DNA from: Chitinophagaceae bacterium | GTDB lineage: Bacteria; Bacteroidota; Bacteroidia; Chitinophagales; Chitinophagaceae | Length of the DNA stretch: 8,404 bases | Direction of reading: 5' to 3' | Assembly: GCA_947472635.1 (NCBI GenBank) | Contig: CANJDY010000108.1 | Coordinates: forward strand, 1 to 8,404 | Shown here: positions 1-6,491 of the stretch, in pieces | Numbering within the stretch: position 1 is the stretch's first letter | Layout of the letters: each line of letters starts with the position of its first letter | Notes under the pieces: model-generated | Databases searched by the model: none | The model's input: the letters and a program-made list of their open reading frames with translations, nothing else | Told to the model about the DNA's origin: nothing | Position numbers and translations under genes: made by a program

Positions 1-126
1 AAGGCCCTTTTAGTACCTAAAAAAAGAAGACCCACCAAACCAGGGAAAGCTGCCAAAGAAAAAAGAATAGGGAGCAAAAAAAAATTAGGGGAAATAAAAC
101 AAACCCGAATGAAAATTAAATTCTAG
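1..126 (+). CDS. arfB: ArfB-type peptidyl-tRNA hydrolase (ribosome rescue), C-terminal tail only
   Basis: Reading frame 1 is open from the first base to a TAG at 124-126 and gives 41 residues; the start and the catalytic GGQ domain lie outside the window. The tail is very rich in Lys and Arg, with RRPTKPGKAAKEKR followed by SKKK and a final KQTR segment. This matches the tail of the YaeJ/ArfB family; the E. coli protein, as I recall it, has RRPTRPTRASKERRLASK at the equivalent place. In that family the GGQ domain hydrolyses peptidyl-tRNA on stalled ribosomes, while the basic tail lies in the empty mRNA entry channel. A nine-A run at 76-84 encodes three lysines. The family pattern holds on both sides of it, so there is no sign of a frameshift. 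A related RF1-like factor (PrfH) is the main alternative, but the tail pattern favours ArfB. A hairpin follows 18 bases after the stop. Confidence 0.83.
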   Translation, partial: KALLVPKKRRPTKPGKAAKEKRIGSKKKLGEIKQTRMKIKF

Positions 127-143
127 TCAGCCAATAAACCAAC

Positions 144-177
144 GCAGATTGGGTGAGTAATTATTTCACTCAATTGC
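144..177 (+). terminator. Hairpin terminator after arfB
   Basis: The left arm ATTGGGTGA (148-156) pairs with TCACTCAAT (166-174) over nine base pairs including one G-T pair. GCA (144-146) can pair with TGC (175-177) across one bulged base. The loop is AT-rich (157-165). The tract after the stem (AGTTTACTT) is only moderately T-rich. The hairpin lies 18 bases past the arfB stop codon and before the next gene, as expected of an intrinsic terminator. Strength is inferred, not measured. Confidence 0.55.
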
Positions 178-250
178 AGTTTACTTACAAAAAAACAGGT
201 GTCGCACTATCGCTTTCTATAACAATCGTTGTAAATAATCAATAAAAATA

Positions 251-1312
251 TTGAAATTTAAAATTCTCATATCAATCATTTGTAGCCTGGTGGCCGCAAC
301 CATCCTTTTAGATGCGTGCAAAAAAAGTGATCGCACAACTCTTTCTTCTGGATATCATCCTACTTATTTATCCATCAAAATACCAGCAGGATGGCCGCAG
401 CCACCGACCGATATTTTCAAAACCAACCCACTCACAGAAGAAGGTTTTCAGCTTGGAAGGAAATTGTTTTATGATGGTCGTTTAAGCAAGGATGGCCGTT
501 TCCCCTGTGCAAGCTGCCACGAGCAGAGTGCAGCATTTGCTACTTATGATCACCAGTTTAGCCATGGATTCAATAATAGCTTCACATTTCGCAACGCACC
601 CGCAATTTTTAATCTGGCTTGGATGAAGGAAATGCACTGGGATGGGGGTATTAATCATATCGAAGTTCAACCCCTTGCCCCCATTACCAACAGTAAGATG
701 ATGGCGGAAAATATTGGTGATGTACTTCGAAAATTATCTATCGATAGTATTTACCCCCGAATGTTTGCTGCAGCATTTGGCGATACAACCATCAATAGCC
801 AACGAATGTTAAAAGCTTTAGCGCAATTCATCGGAAGCATACAATCCTTTAACAGCAAGTACGATCAAGTAAAAAGAGGCGAAGCCAGTTTCACAATTGC
901 TCAACAAAATGGCTACGCTACCTTTCAAGCTAAATGCAATGCATGTCACACCGAGCCTTTATTCACCGATAACTCTTTCCGCAACAATGGACTTGCCATC
1001 GATCCTTTTTTAAAAGATATGGGGCGCGTGCGCATCACCGGTAAACCCGCCGATTCGCTTGCCTTTAAAGTTCCGAGCCTAAGAAACATTCAATATACTG
1101 GCCCCTATATGCATGACGGTAGAATTTTCTCACTTTCACAAGTAGTGGCACATTACCAAACAGGAATCGACATCAGCCAGCCAACCCTCGATCCGTTATT
1201 AAAAAACAGACTCTCCATCACCAACCAGGAAAAAGTAGATTTGATTGAATTTTTACAAACACTCACAGATCAGGTACTTTTGCACGATACTAGGTTTGAA
1301 CAACCGAATTAA
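251..1312 (+). CDS. Di-heme cytochrome c peroxidase (CcpA/MauG family) lipoprotein
   Basis: This 353-residue protein has the two c-type heme sites of bacterial di-heme peroxidases: CASCH at residues 86-90 and CNACH at 229-233. The conserved block RNAPAIFNLAW (114-124), the WDGG motif (130-133) and PYMHDGR (285-291) also fit the family. Met287 sits where classical peroxidases carry the Met ligand of the electron-accepting heme and MauG has Tyr, so peroxide reduction is more likely than MauG-like cofactor maturation (inference). The N-terminus is a lipoprotein signal with lipobox LLDAC and lipidated Cys23, placing the enzyme on the periplasmic side of a membrane; no acidic surface-export signal follows the Cys. 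The start must be TTG at 251: an in-frame TAA lies at 236-238, and the first internal ATG comes after the heme-1 site. The upstream 73 bases after the terminator contain a small dyad, ACAA-TCG-TTGT (222-232), but no clear TAnnTTTG box. The electron donor is not encoded nearby. Confidence 0.9.
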   Translation: MKFKILISIICSLVAATILLDACKKSDRTTLSSGYHPTYLSIKIPAGWPQPPTDIFKTNPLTEEGFQLGRKLFYDGRLSKDGRFPCASCHEQSAAFATYDHQFSHGFNNSFTFRNAPAIFNLAWMKEMHWDGGINHIEVQPLAPITNSKMMAENIGDVLRKLSIDSIYPRMFAAAFGDTTINSQRMLKALAQFIGSIQSFNSKYDQVKRGEASFTIAQQNGYATFQAKCNACHTEPLFTDNSFRNNGLAIDPFLKDMGRVRITGKPADSLAFKVPSLRNIQYTGPYMHDGRIFSLSQVVAHYQTGIDISQPTLDPLLKNRLSITNQEKVDLIEFLQTLTDQVLLHDTRFEQPN

Positions 1313-1325
1313 AATAGCCCTTGAA

Positions 1326-1371
1326 GGTATTTATTCATCCACTCACTATTGCAGGTATAACCTTAAATACC
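1326..1371. repeat. Nested inverted repeats after the peroxidase gene
   Basis: GGTATTTA (1326-1333) is a perfect inverted repeat of TAAATACC (1364-1371). Between them, GGTAT (1354-1358) can pair with ATACC (1367-1371), and AGGT (1353-1356) with ACCT (1360-1363). The three pairings are mutually exclusive. The arms are short and AT-rich and no T-tract follows, so this is a weak candidate for the 3' end of the peroxidase transcript. The rest of the 217-base spacer 1313-1529 has no ATG on the plus strand and nothing else I recognise, apart from the -7-like box near the flippase start. Confidence 0.25.
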
Positions 1372-1504
1372 ACCCTTAGAAAACAAGAACGTATACTCCA
1401 CCTAGTTAGTAAGCCAAGTAGAAAGGTAGACCCTTTTAGACAGTTGCTCTAAGGTATTCAAAAGATTGCTGGTAAAATCAACCCGATATTAAAAATTATA
1501 CAAG

Positions 1505-1512
1505 TAAATTTG
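1505..1512 (+). promoter_or_regulatory. Candidate Bacteroidota -7 box for the flippase gene
   Basis: TAAATTTG matches the Bacteroidota -7 consensus TAnnTTTG exactly. It lies 17 bases before the TTG start, which would give a very short leader of roughly ten bases. No convincing TTG-type -33 element is seen at the usual spacing, so support is partial. Confidence 0.35.
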
Positions 1513-1529
1513 TTGACAAACATTTTTAA

Positions 1530-3050
1530 TTGAGCAGTATCAAGAAATTAGCGGGACAAACTTTATGGTATGGACTACCTACTATTGGAAGTAGATTCCT
1601 CGGCTATATACTTAATTTTTCACTTAGCTTTATTTATCAGGCTGCTGACACAGCCGATCTTACCCAGATCTATGCCATCGTGCCTTTTGTAAATATTCTT
1701 TTTACCTATGGAGTAGAAACCAGTTATTTCAGGTTTTCACAACAGATGGACAAGGATCGGCTATACAATACACTGAATGTTTCTATCCTTAGTTCCACCA
1801 TATTATTTTCAGCAATTTTATTGTTATTTAGCCATTCATTGGCTTCTGCTACCCTAATGCCATCCCATCCCGAATATTTTGTCTGGCTTACCGGAATTAT
1901 TTTTTTAGACACCCTTGCCACTTTGCCCTTTGCCAAACTCAGACAGGAAGGAAGACCCAGGAAATATGCTTTTGTAAGAATAGCAGGTATTGTAGTGAAT
2001 GTATTAGTGGTAGTATTTTTTATTGGTGTATGCCCTCAGATAGCGAATAAAAATCCGGAAAGCCTGTTGCTATTTTTCTACGATCCTTCTATCGGAATCG
2101 GATATTACCTCATTGGAAACTTGGTGGGCAGTGCCACTACCTTTTTATTATTATGGAAAGAATGGCGAAGTTGTAGATTTAGTTTTGACGGTAAACTATG
2201 GAAAGAGGTAATGAAATATGCTTACCCATTGGTAATTGTGGGGCTTGGAGGAATGGTGAATGAGATGATTAGTCGGTTGGTATACCAGCATGTGGTAACC
2301 CTTCCTCCCGCTGAAGCTAAAAGACAGTTGGGGATATTTGCTGCCAATTACCGGCTCGCTGTTTTAATTACTATTTTTATTCAAATGTTCCGTATGGCAG
2401 CAGAGCCCTTTTTCTTTAACCAAGCAAAAGAGGAAAATGCAACAAAAACTTATGCAAGGGTGATGAAATTTTTTGTGATTGCCTGCTGTTGTATGTTTTT
2501 AGGAATCGGTCTTTTTTTAGATGTATTTGAAAAAATATTAACGCTCAAATTCAAAGAGTATGGGGAAGGAATACATATCGTGCCCATATTAGCTATGGGA
2601 AGTGTATTCTTGGGAATATACTACAACCTTTCCATCTGGTATAAACTCACCAACCGAAATTTATTTGGTGCAGGTATCACCATCGCGGGGGCCATCGTTA
2701 CGATACTGCTCAATATCTGGTGGATTCCCTATTTCGGGTATACAGGAAGCGCCTGGGCTACTTTCAGCTGCTATGCTTTCATGATGGTGACCTCTTATTT
2801 ATTTGGACAGAAAATGTATCCTATACCATATGCCAAAAAGAAACTAATCGCCTATTTAGTTCTAACCACGCTCATTTTCTTTTTGCATAAGGGCTTGGGT
2901 TTATTGAGTGGAAATATTTATTTTTCCATTACTACCGCCTTTATTTTATTGCTGGCATTTATATACTTCGTTGCCAATATAGAAAGAAAGGAATTTCAAC
3001 AGTTCCCTGTTATTGGAAAGTTTTTTGGCGCGCCTCCTATTAGCAATTGA
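1530..3050 (+). CDS. Polysaccharide/oligosaccharide flippase (Wzx-like, MOP superfamily)
   Basis: This 506-residue, strongly hydrophobic protein has about 14 predicted membrane segments, roughly at residues 12-31, 46-64, 85-105, 115-135, 149-168, 186-207, 229-248, 272-292, 313-331, 347-369, 378-397, 403-425, 438-456 and 463-482. That is the usual number for MOP flippases. The opening SSIKKLAGQTLWYG, the segment GVETSYFRFSQ (61-71) and RMAAEPFFF (288-296) are typical of Bacteroidota members annotated as oligosaccharide flippase or polysaccharide biosynthesis protein. The family moves lipid-linked glycans across the inner membrane. The start is TTG at 1530, directly after an in-frame TAA (1527-1529); the conserved N-terminus begins there and the first internal ATG is about 70 codons later. 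No glycosyltransferase or polymerase genes are next to it, so its substrate cannot be inferred, and it is an orphan rather than part of a capsule cluster here. It could instead handle another lipid-linked precursor, as MurJ does. Confidence 0.87.
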   Translation: MSSIKKLAGQTLWYGLPTIGSRFLGYILNFSLSFIYQAADTADLTQIYAIVPFVNILFTYGVETSYFRFSQQMDKDRLYNTLNVSILSSTILFSAILLLFSHSLASATLMPSHPEYFVWLTGIIFLDTLATLPFAKLRQEGRPRKYAFVRIAGIVVNVLVVVFFIGVCPQIANKNPESLLLFFYDPSIGIGYYLIGNLVGSATTFLLLWKEWRSCRFSFDGKLWKEVMKYAYPLVIVGLGGMVNEMISRLVYQHVVTLPPAEAKRQLGIFAANYRLAVLITIFIQMFRMAAEPFFFNQAKEENATKTYARVMKFFVIACCCMFLGIGLFLDVFEKILTLKFKEYGEGIHIVPILAMGSVFLGIYYNLSIWYKLTNRNLFGAGITIAGAIVTILLNIWWIPYFGYTGSAWATFSCYAFMMVTSYLFGQKMYPIPYAKKKLIAYLVLTTLIFFLHKGLGLLSGNIYFSITTAFILLLAFIYFVANIERKEFQQFPVIGKFFGAPPISN

Positions 3051-3158
3051 AATTTCCCCGAATGTATGTAAAGATTTAAATAGCGATCAACAATACTGAA
3101 ATACGTTTTCCGATTTACCACAACCAATACATTTATTTTATATTTCATTCATTGACCT

Positions 3159-3800
3159 CTATTCAACTGATAACTTAGTAGGTTCCTTTCCAGGCTTTGC
3201 ATAGTCAAACCTACTGATTGGCTCAGTAGAATAATATCCATCAATTCCCAATGAAATAATTGTTTTTGCTTTATGTGCATCAATAAATCCATCCTTTTTT
3301 ACAAGCCCCTCCTCCAAAAAAACATGGGTAATAGTACCAATCACCAAAAAAGTTTGATTATGGGTGATAGGAACTATTTCAACTAGCTGTAAGCCATACT
3401 TGATGGCACTTTCGGCCACAAAAGGTGCCTTACAGTTTTCCTGAAATACAGGGGTTAACCCCGTAGCCGTAAATTCATTCTGGTCCGCAGGATATTTTGC
3501 ACTGCTTTGATGGGCAGCTGCTACAAAAGAAGGATGAATATGATTAATGGTGTATTCACCCGTAGCCGCTATATTTTGAAGCGTATGCGGTGCTGCCTCA
3601 ATAGGCCGATTAACAAAACCGATCAATGCAGGGTCGGCTCCAATATGCACAATATTACTAAAGATTGCTAGATTGGGCTGGCCTCTTTCATTCACAGTAC
3701 CTAATAAACAAGCCGGTTTGAAACCCTGCAGGCTATTGATAAAATTAGCCCGGTAAAAGCGATCCCATTTTTTTATTTCACTGATTGAAAAATATTGCAT
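3159..3800 (-). CDS. Flavin reductase-like FMN-binding split-barrel protein
   Basis: This 213-residue soluble protein belongs to the flavin reductase-like (DIM6/NTAB, split-barrel) family. Family features are the strand-rich core SLQGFKPACLLGTVNERG (23-40), the flavin-contact stretch NLAIFSNIVHIGADPALIGF (43-62), HTLQNIAATGEYTINHI (72-88) and the AHQSSAKYP segment (96-104). A form with this pattern and length is common in Bacteroidota. Members bind FMN and use NAD(P)H to reduce free flavin or act with a partner oxygenase; no such partner is visible, so the substrate is unknown. The start is ATG at 3800. The gene begins 42 bases after the phosphoesterase stop on the same strand with no promoter box in the gap, so the two are probably co-transcribed. 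The stop is TAG. The last codons overlap AACTGATAACT (plus strand 3165-3175), a fragment of the heptamer repeat seen near 7560 and 7740. The 108-base spacer to the flippase has no convincing terminator. Confidence 0.85.
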   Translation of the reverse strand: MQYFSISEIKKWDRFYRANFINSLQGFKPACLLGTVNERGQPNLAIFSNIVHIGADPALIGFVNRPIEAAPHTLQNIAATGEYTINHIHPSFVAAAHQSSAKYPADQNEFTATGLTPVFQENCKAPFVAESAIKYGLQLVEIVPITHNQTFLVIGTITHVFLEEGLVKKDGFIDAHKAKTIISLGIDGYYSTEPISRFDYAKPGKEPTKLSVE

Positions 3801-3842
3801 ACCAGCATAATGCTTTTGAAAGAAAAAAGTTGATTCGGCCGT

Positions 3843-6242
3843 TTACTTTTTTTCGTCTTCAGTCTCAATTACTTTGATAAATGCAGCTCTTCGCGGTGCT
3901 GGCATGATTGCATGCAAGCCCTTCACTCCCTTCCAAATCACTTCGCTTAATTCATTGTCTGGCACAAGATCTTCCTTTGACAAATCGAACTTTGCAGACC
4001 TTTCAGACAACTCATTCCATACCACATTCTTATCTGCCAAATTAATATTGGAAGGAATGGCATCGAATCCTTTAAAATTAGGAGTAGGTGTAAAGCAACG
4101 CCATAAAGGAGTAGCACCGGCGTCATACTGACTCATAGGAGCCACTCCTAAAATGAGTTCCATGGTTCTCACCATTCCTGAAGTGGTATAAGGGGTATGA
4201 TCTACGAAATTTCTTTTTACATATGGCCCTACCACATAGGCCGGACTTCTGTGGGCATCGACATGGTCGGGGCCATTTTGTGCATCATCTTCGAGTATGA
4301 AAACCACACTCTCCTTCCATACGGAGCTTTTACTTAAATAATCTATGAACATGCCCACCGCCAAATCATTGTCAGCAGTATGGGCAAAGGGCGTTGGACG
4401 GCCAATGCCCATTCCCTCAGTATGGTCGTTGATTAACCGGAGCGTGTTCATTTGTGGCAAAGCATTCACCGACACCAATGAATCAAAATCTCTTTTCCAT
4501 TGATTCACCCTAGTGGTATCTCGCACCTTTTGATCCCAGCTAGTATAAAAAGTACAGAAATGATTTTCCAACACGGGGATATTCGCTTTGTAATCATCCG
4601 CAAATTCGCCATACGTTCTATAACTAACACCTGCTTTTTTACAAGCCCCCCAGATAAAGTCGCCCTTATTATTAGCAACTCCCCGGGTACCTTCGGCATC
4701 ATACTTCCCTCCACGTCCCCCATAACTAGTCACCCAATTTTTTTCTAAATAGTCGGTAGCATAGGCGCCCATACTCCAGTTATGTCCATCCGCGCTTACT
4801 TCACCATCTACAAAAAAATTATCTAGCAGCACAAAATCTTTCACCAACTGGTGTTGATTGGGAGTAATCCTTTCGCCAAACAAAACCAACGAGGTATCTC
4901 CATTTCCTCCCTTTACATCCCCTAATACCTGGTCATAGGTTCGGTTTTCTTTGATGATATAAAAAACATGCTTAATAGGGGATTTTTCATTCTGCATTCT
5001 AGGAATAGGATTACCCGCTTCGCCAGGTGCCATTATTTCTTTTTCTTTTGAATAAGGAGCATTTTTATAAACCTGCTGAGAATAAATCGCCAACTGTTCT
5101 TCAGAAGGAAAATTAATCACACTCATGGTACCTTTCATCAATCCTCCAATGTATTGGCCACCATCTTCATCATCTTTCTGGTGCTTCACTCTTCTCTTTA
5201 CAGGAGTTGGCCCTTTGGGATTCGCAAAAGAGGAGAATCCCTTCCCATTAGTCACCCATATTTTTTTTCCAATAACTTTTACACAAGTGGGATACCAGCC
5301 CACGGGTATGAAGCCTTTCGATTTGCTAAAACCAGGTTTACTTACATCAAATACAGCTAAACAATTATTATCCGCATTAGCAATAAATAAAGTTTTTTCA
5401 TCCATACTTAAGGCTACCCCATTGGTAGTACTTCCCGGAGGTGAATCTGGATAAAGAGAGGAGACAAGGGTTTCTATTACCTTAACTTTCTTTGTGTCAA
5501 TCACCGACACCGAATTATCATTAGCATTGGTAACATACAAAACTGAACCCACTTTATTTAAACACAATTCATTGGGATTATCACCTACCGGTATCTCTCC
5601 ACTAATTTTCATTTGCTTTGTGTCAAATAAAACAACTTTATCGCATCCCCAGCAACTAATATACAACCTGTTTTTATCGGGAGATAGCAAACAAGTATAC
5701 GCTTCACCCTGCAAAGGATAAATTTCCTTTATTTTTTTTGTAACCAGGTCAAAAATATACAACGAATTATTGTCTTTGGTAACTACATACAATAGGTGTC
5801 GCACATCATCTATCGCAATCCCTGTAGGAGAAATTTTATTCGGCCATTTTTTACCCAAGATAAAACTATCCACCACAGCCAGCTTTTTATTGTGGATCGA
5901 ATACTTCCATATACAATTATCGTTTCCGCCAGCTGCGTATAAATATTTTTCATCAGCGCTGAATTGCAGCCCTAACCAGCTCTTTGCTATAGACACCCGG
6001 TCTACTACTTTTTGAGTAGTTATGTCAATCAACTGTATACTCTGTTTGCCTTGTCCATTATTGGTAACCGCCATCAATTGTTGGGATTTGCTTACTGCCA
6101 TATTTAAAGGCAGATCTCCCAAAGGCAGACTTTTGCCTGCAGGTGAAAGTTGCCATCCATTAGGAAGAATAACCTGCTGCTGTGAAAAGGTTGGAATGGA
6201 AATATTGAAAATAATACAAAGGAGTAAACAGTGCTTTTTCAT
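3843..6242 (-). CDS. Exported YncE-like beta-propeller / phosphoesterase fusion
   Basis: This 799-residue protein joins two domains. Residues 1-20 are a signal peptide with likely cleavage after FS (20), so it acts in the periplasm or outside. Residues about 25-390 are a YVTN/YncE-type propeller, with repeats such as LYVVTKDNNSLYIFD (151-165), LYISCWGCDKVVLFD (193-207), LYVTNANDNSVSVID (235-249) and LFIANADNNCLAVFD (285-299). A charged insertion (about 346-361) precedes the last blade. Residues about 424-710 are an alkaline-phosphatase-superfamily phosphoesterase (PF04185-like). They contain ENRTYDQ (432-438), DGEVSADGHNWS (479-490), LINDHTEG (603-610), TADND (622-626) and EDDAQNGPDHVDAHR (651-665). 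By analogy with acid phosphatase AcpA, Glu432/Asn433 and the EDD group probably bind metal; the nucleophile is uncertain, perhaps Ser490. The architecture is a known bifunctional family of undefined substrate. The start is ATG at 6242, about 18 bases below a perfect -7 box; the flavin reductase-like gene follows in the same operon. Confidence 0.9.
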   Translation of the reverse strand: MKKHCLLLCIIFNISIPTFSQQQVILPNGWQLSPAGKSLPLGDLPLNMAVSKSQQLMAVTNNGQGKQSIQLIDITTQKVVDRVSIAKSWLGLQFSADEKYLYAAGGNDNCIWKYSIHNKKLAVVDSFILGKKWPNKISPTGIAIDDVRHLLYVVTKDNNSLYIFDLVTKKIKEIYPLQGEAYTCLLSPDKNRLYISCWGCDKVVLFDTKQMKISGEIPVGDNPNELCLNKVGSVLYVTNANDNSVSVIDTKKVKVIETLVSSLYPDSPPGSTTNGVALSMDEKTLFIANADNNCLAVFDVSKPGFSKSKGFIPVGWYPTCVKVIGKKIWVTNGKGFSSFANPKGPTPVKRRVKHQKDDEDGGQYIGGLMKGTMSVINFPSEEQLAIYSQQVYKNAPYSKEKEIMAPGEAGNPIPRMQNEKSPIKHVFYIIKENRTYDQVLGDVKGGNGDTSLVLFGERITPNQHQLVKDFVLLDNFFVDGEVSADGHNWSMGAYATDYLEKNWVTSYGGRGGKYDAEGTRGVANNKGDFIWGACKKAGVSYRTYGEFADDYKANIPVLENHFCTFYTSWDQKVRDTTRVNQWKRDFDSLVSVNALPQMNTLRLINDHTEGMGIGRPTPFAHTADNDLAVGMFIDYLSKSSVWKESVVFILEDDAQNGPDHVDAHRSPAYVVGPYVKRNFVDHTPYTTSGMVRTMELILGVAPMSQYDAGATPLWRCFTPTPNFKGFDAIPSNINLADKNVVWNELSERSAKFDLSKEDLVPDNELSEVIWKGVKGLHAIMPAPRRAAFIKVIETEDEKK

Positions 6243-6259
6243 TGTAGCTAATTATTTTA

Positions 6260-6267
6260 CAAAGGTA
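6260..6267 (-). promoter_or_regulatory. Promoter -7 box for the phosphoesterase operon
   Basis: On the minus strand this reads TACCTTTG, a perfect match to the Bacteroidota -7 consensus TAnnTTTG. It lies 17 bases before the ATG at 6242, so the leader is short, about 10-12 bases. At the -33 position the minus strand has GTTCG rather than a clear TTTG, so the -33 element is weak. A weak -33 would fit dependence on an activator. Confidence 0.6.
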
Positions 6268-6270
6268 CAA

Positions 6271-6290
6271 TTCGCTTAATGAATAGCGAA
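6271..6290. promoter_or_regulatory. Dyad in the promoter spacer (operator candidate)
   Basis: TTCGCT (6271-6276) and AGCGAA (6285-6290) are perfect inverted arms around an eight-base centre. The dyad fills the stretch between the -7 box and the -33 region of the minus-strand promoter. A protein bound here would block RNA polymerase, so this is where a repressor site would sit. Arms of six bases can occur by chance; position is the main argument. Confidence 0.4.
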
Positions 6291-6293
6291 CAG

Positions 6294-6318
6294 TAATGGC
6301 ATTAATTAAATGCTATTA
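6294..6318. promoter_or_regulatory. Imperfect 10-bp-arm dyad upstream of the phosphoesterase promoter
   Basis: The left arm TAATGGCATT (6294-6303) and right arm AATGCTATTA (6309-6318) are complementary at nine of ten positions, with one G-T, around the centre AATTA. The dyad is about 40-65 bases above the predicted minus-strand transcription start, a usual place for an activator. Its length (25 bases) suits a homodimeric regulator. No known consensus is recognised. Confidence 0.42.
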
Positions 6319-6333
6319 AATAGGGCTATTTAA
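6316..6333. promoter_or_regulatory. Perfect 8-bp-arm palindrome TTAAATAGGGCTATTTAA
   Basis: TTAAATAG (6316-6323) and CTATTTAA (6326-6333) are perfect inverted arms separated by GG. The sequence overlaps the end of the preceding dyad by three bases, so two proteins, or two dimers of one, could compete or bind side by side. The two-base centre disfavours an RNA hairpin and favours a DNA-binding site. It lies in the spacer between the divergent phosphoesterase and Old Yellow Enzyme genes and could serve either. Confidence 0.45.
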
Positions 6334-6466
6334 CCTGACTTCGGCGAATCGACTAGCAACCCATCCACTCAGCAGCAACTAGCATAAAAAATGATTCCTT
6401 CATACCTATATTTCAATGACAGAAAAATAATAAGTTCCATTGTGCTATTCTTTCCAAAAAATACTG

Positions 6467-6474
6467 TCCCTTTG
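6467..6474 (+). promoter_or_regulatory. Probable -7 box for the Old Yellow Enzyme gene
   Basis: TCCCTTTG matches TAnnTTTG except at the second base. It lies 17 bases before the ATG at 6492, the same distance as the strong box of the divergent phosphoesterase gene. The nearest TTG upstream (6440-6442) is 24 bases away, slightly longer than the usual spacing, so the promoter is probably weak or helped by a regulator. Confidence 0.38.
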
Positions 6475-6491
6475 TACTCTAAATAAATACC

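Noticed and set aside
76..84. Nine-A run in the arfB tail as a possible frameshift or slippery site
   Set aside because: The frame as written keeps the family pattern on both sides and ends at a sensible stop, so there is no sign of a shift.
1513..1518. TTGACA, resembling a sigma-70 -35 element
   Set aside because: It lies only 11 bases before the flippase start, leaving no room for a -10 box and transcription start; Bacteroidota promoters use a different consensus.
1458..1523. Minus-strand 21-codon reading frame starting at an ATG upstream of the flippase
   Set aside because: It is very short, has no promoter box or recognisable protein pattern, and is expected by chance in AT-rich spacer DNA.
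3061..3133. AATGTAT / ATACATT inverted repeat in the flippase-flavin reductase spacer
   Set aside because: Seven-base AT-rich arms separated by 59 bases are expected by chance and no T-tract follows, so it was not called a terminator.
5125..5454. Plus-strand open frame of 109 codons inside the phosphoesterase gene
   Set aside because: It is antisense to a clearly conserved propeller domain and shows no protein family features; other overlapping frames in this gene are likewise chance.
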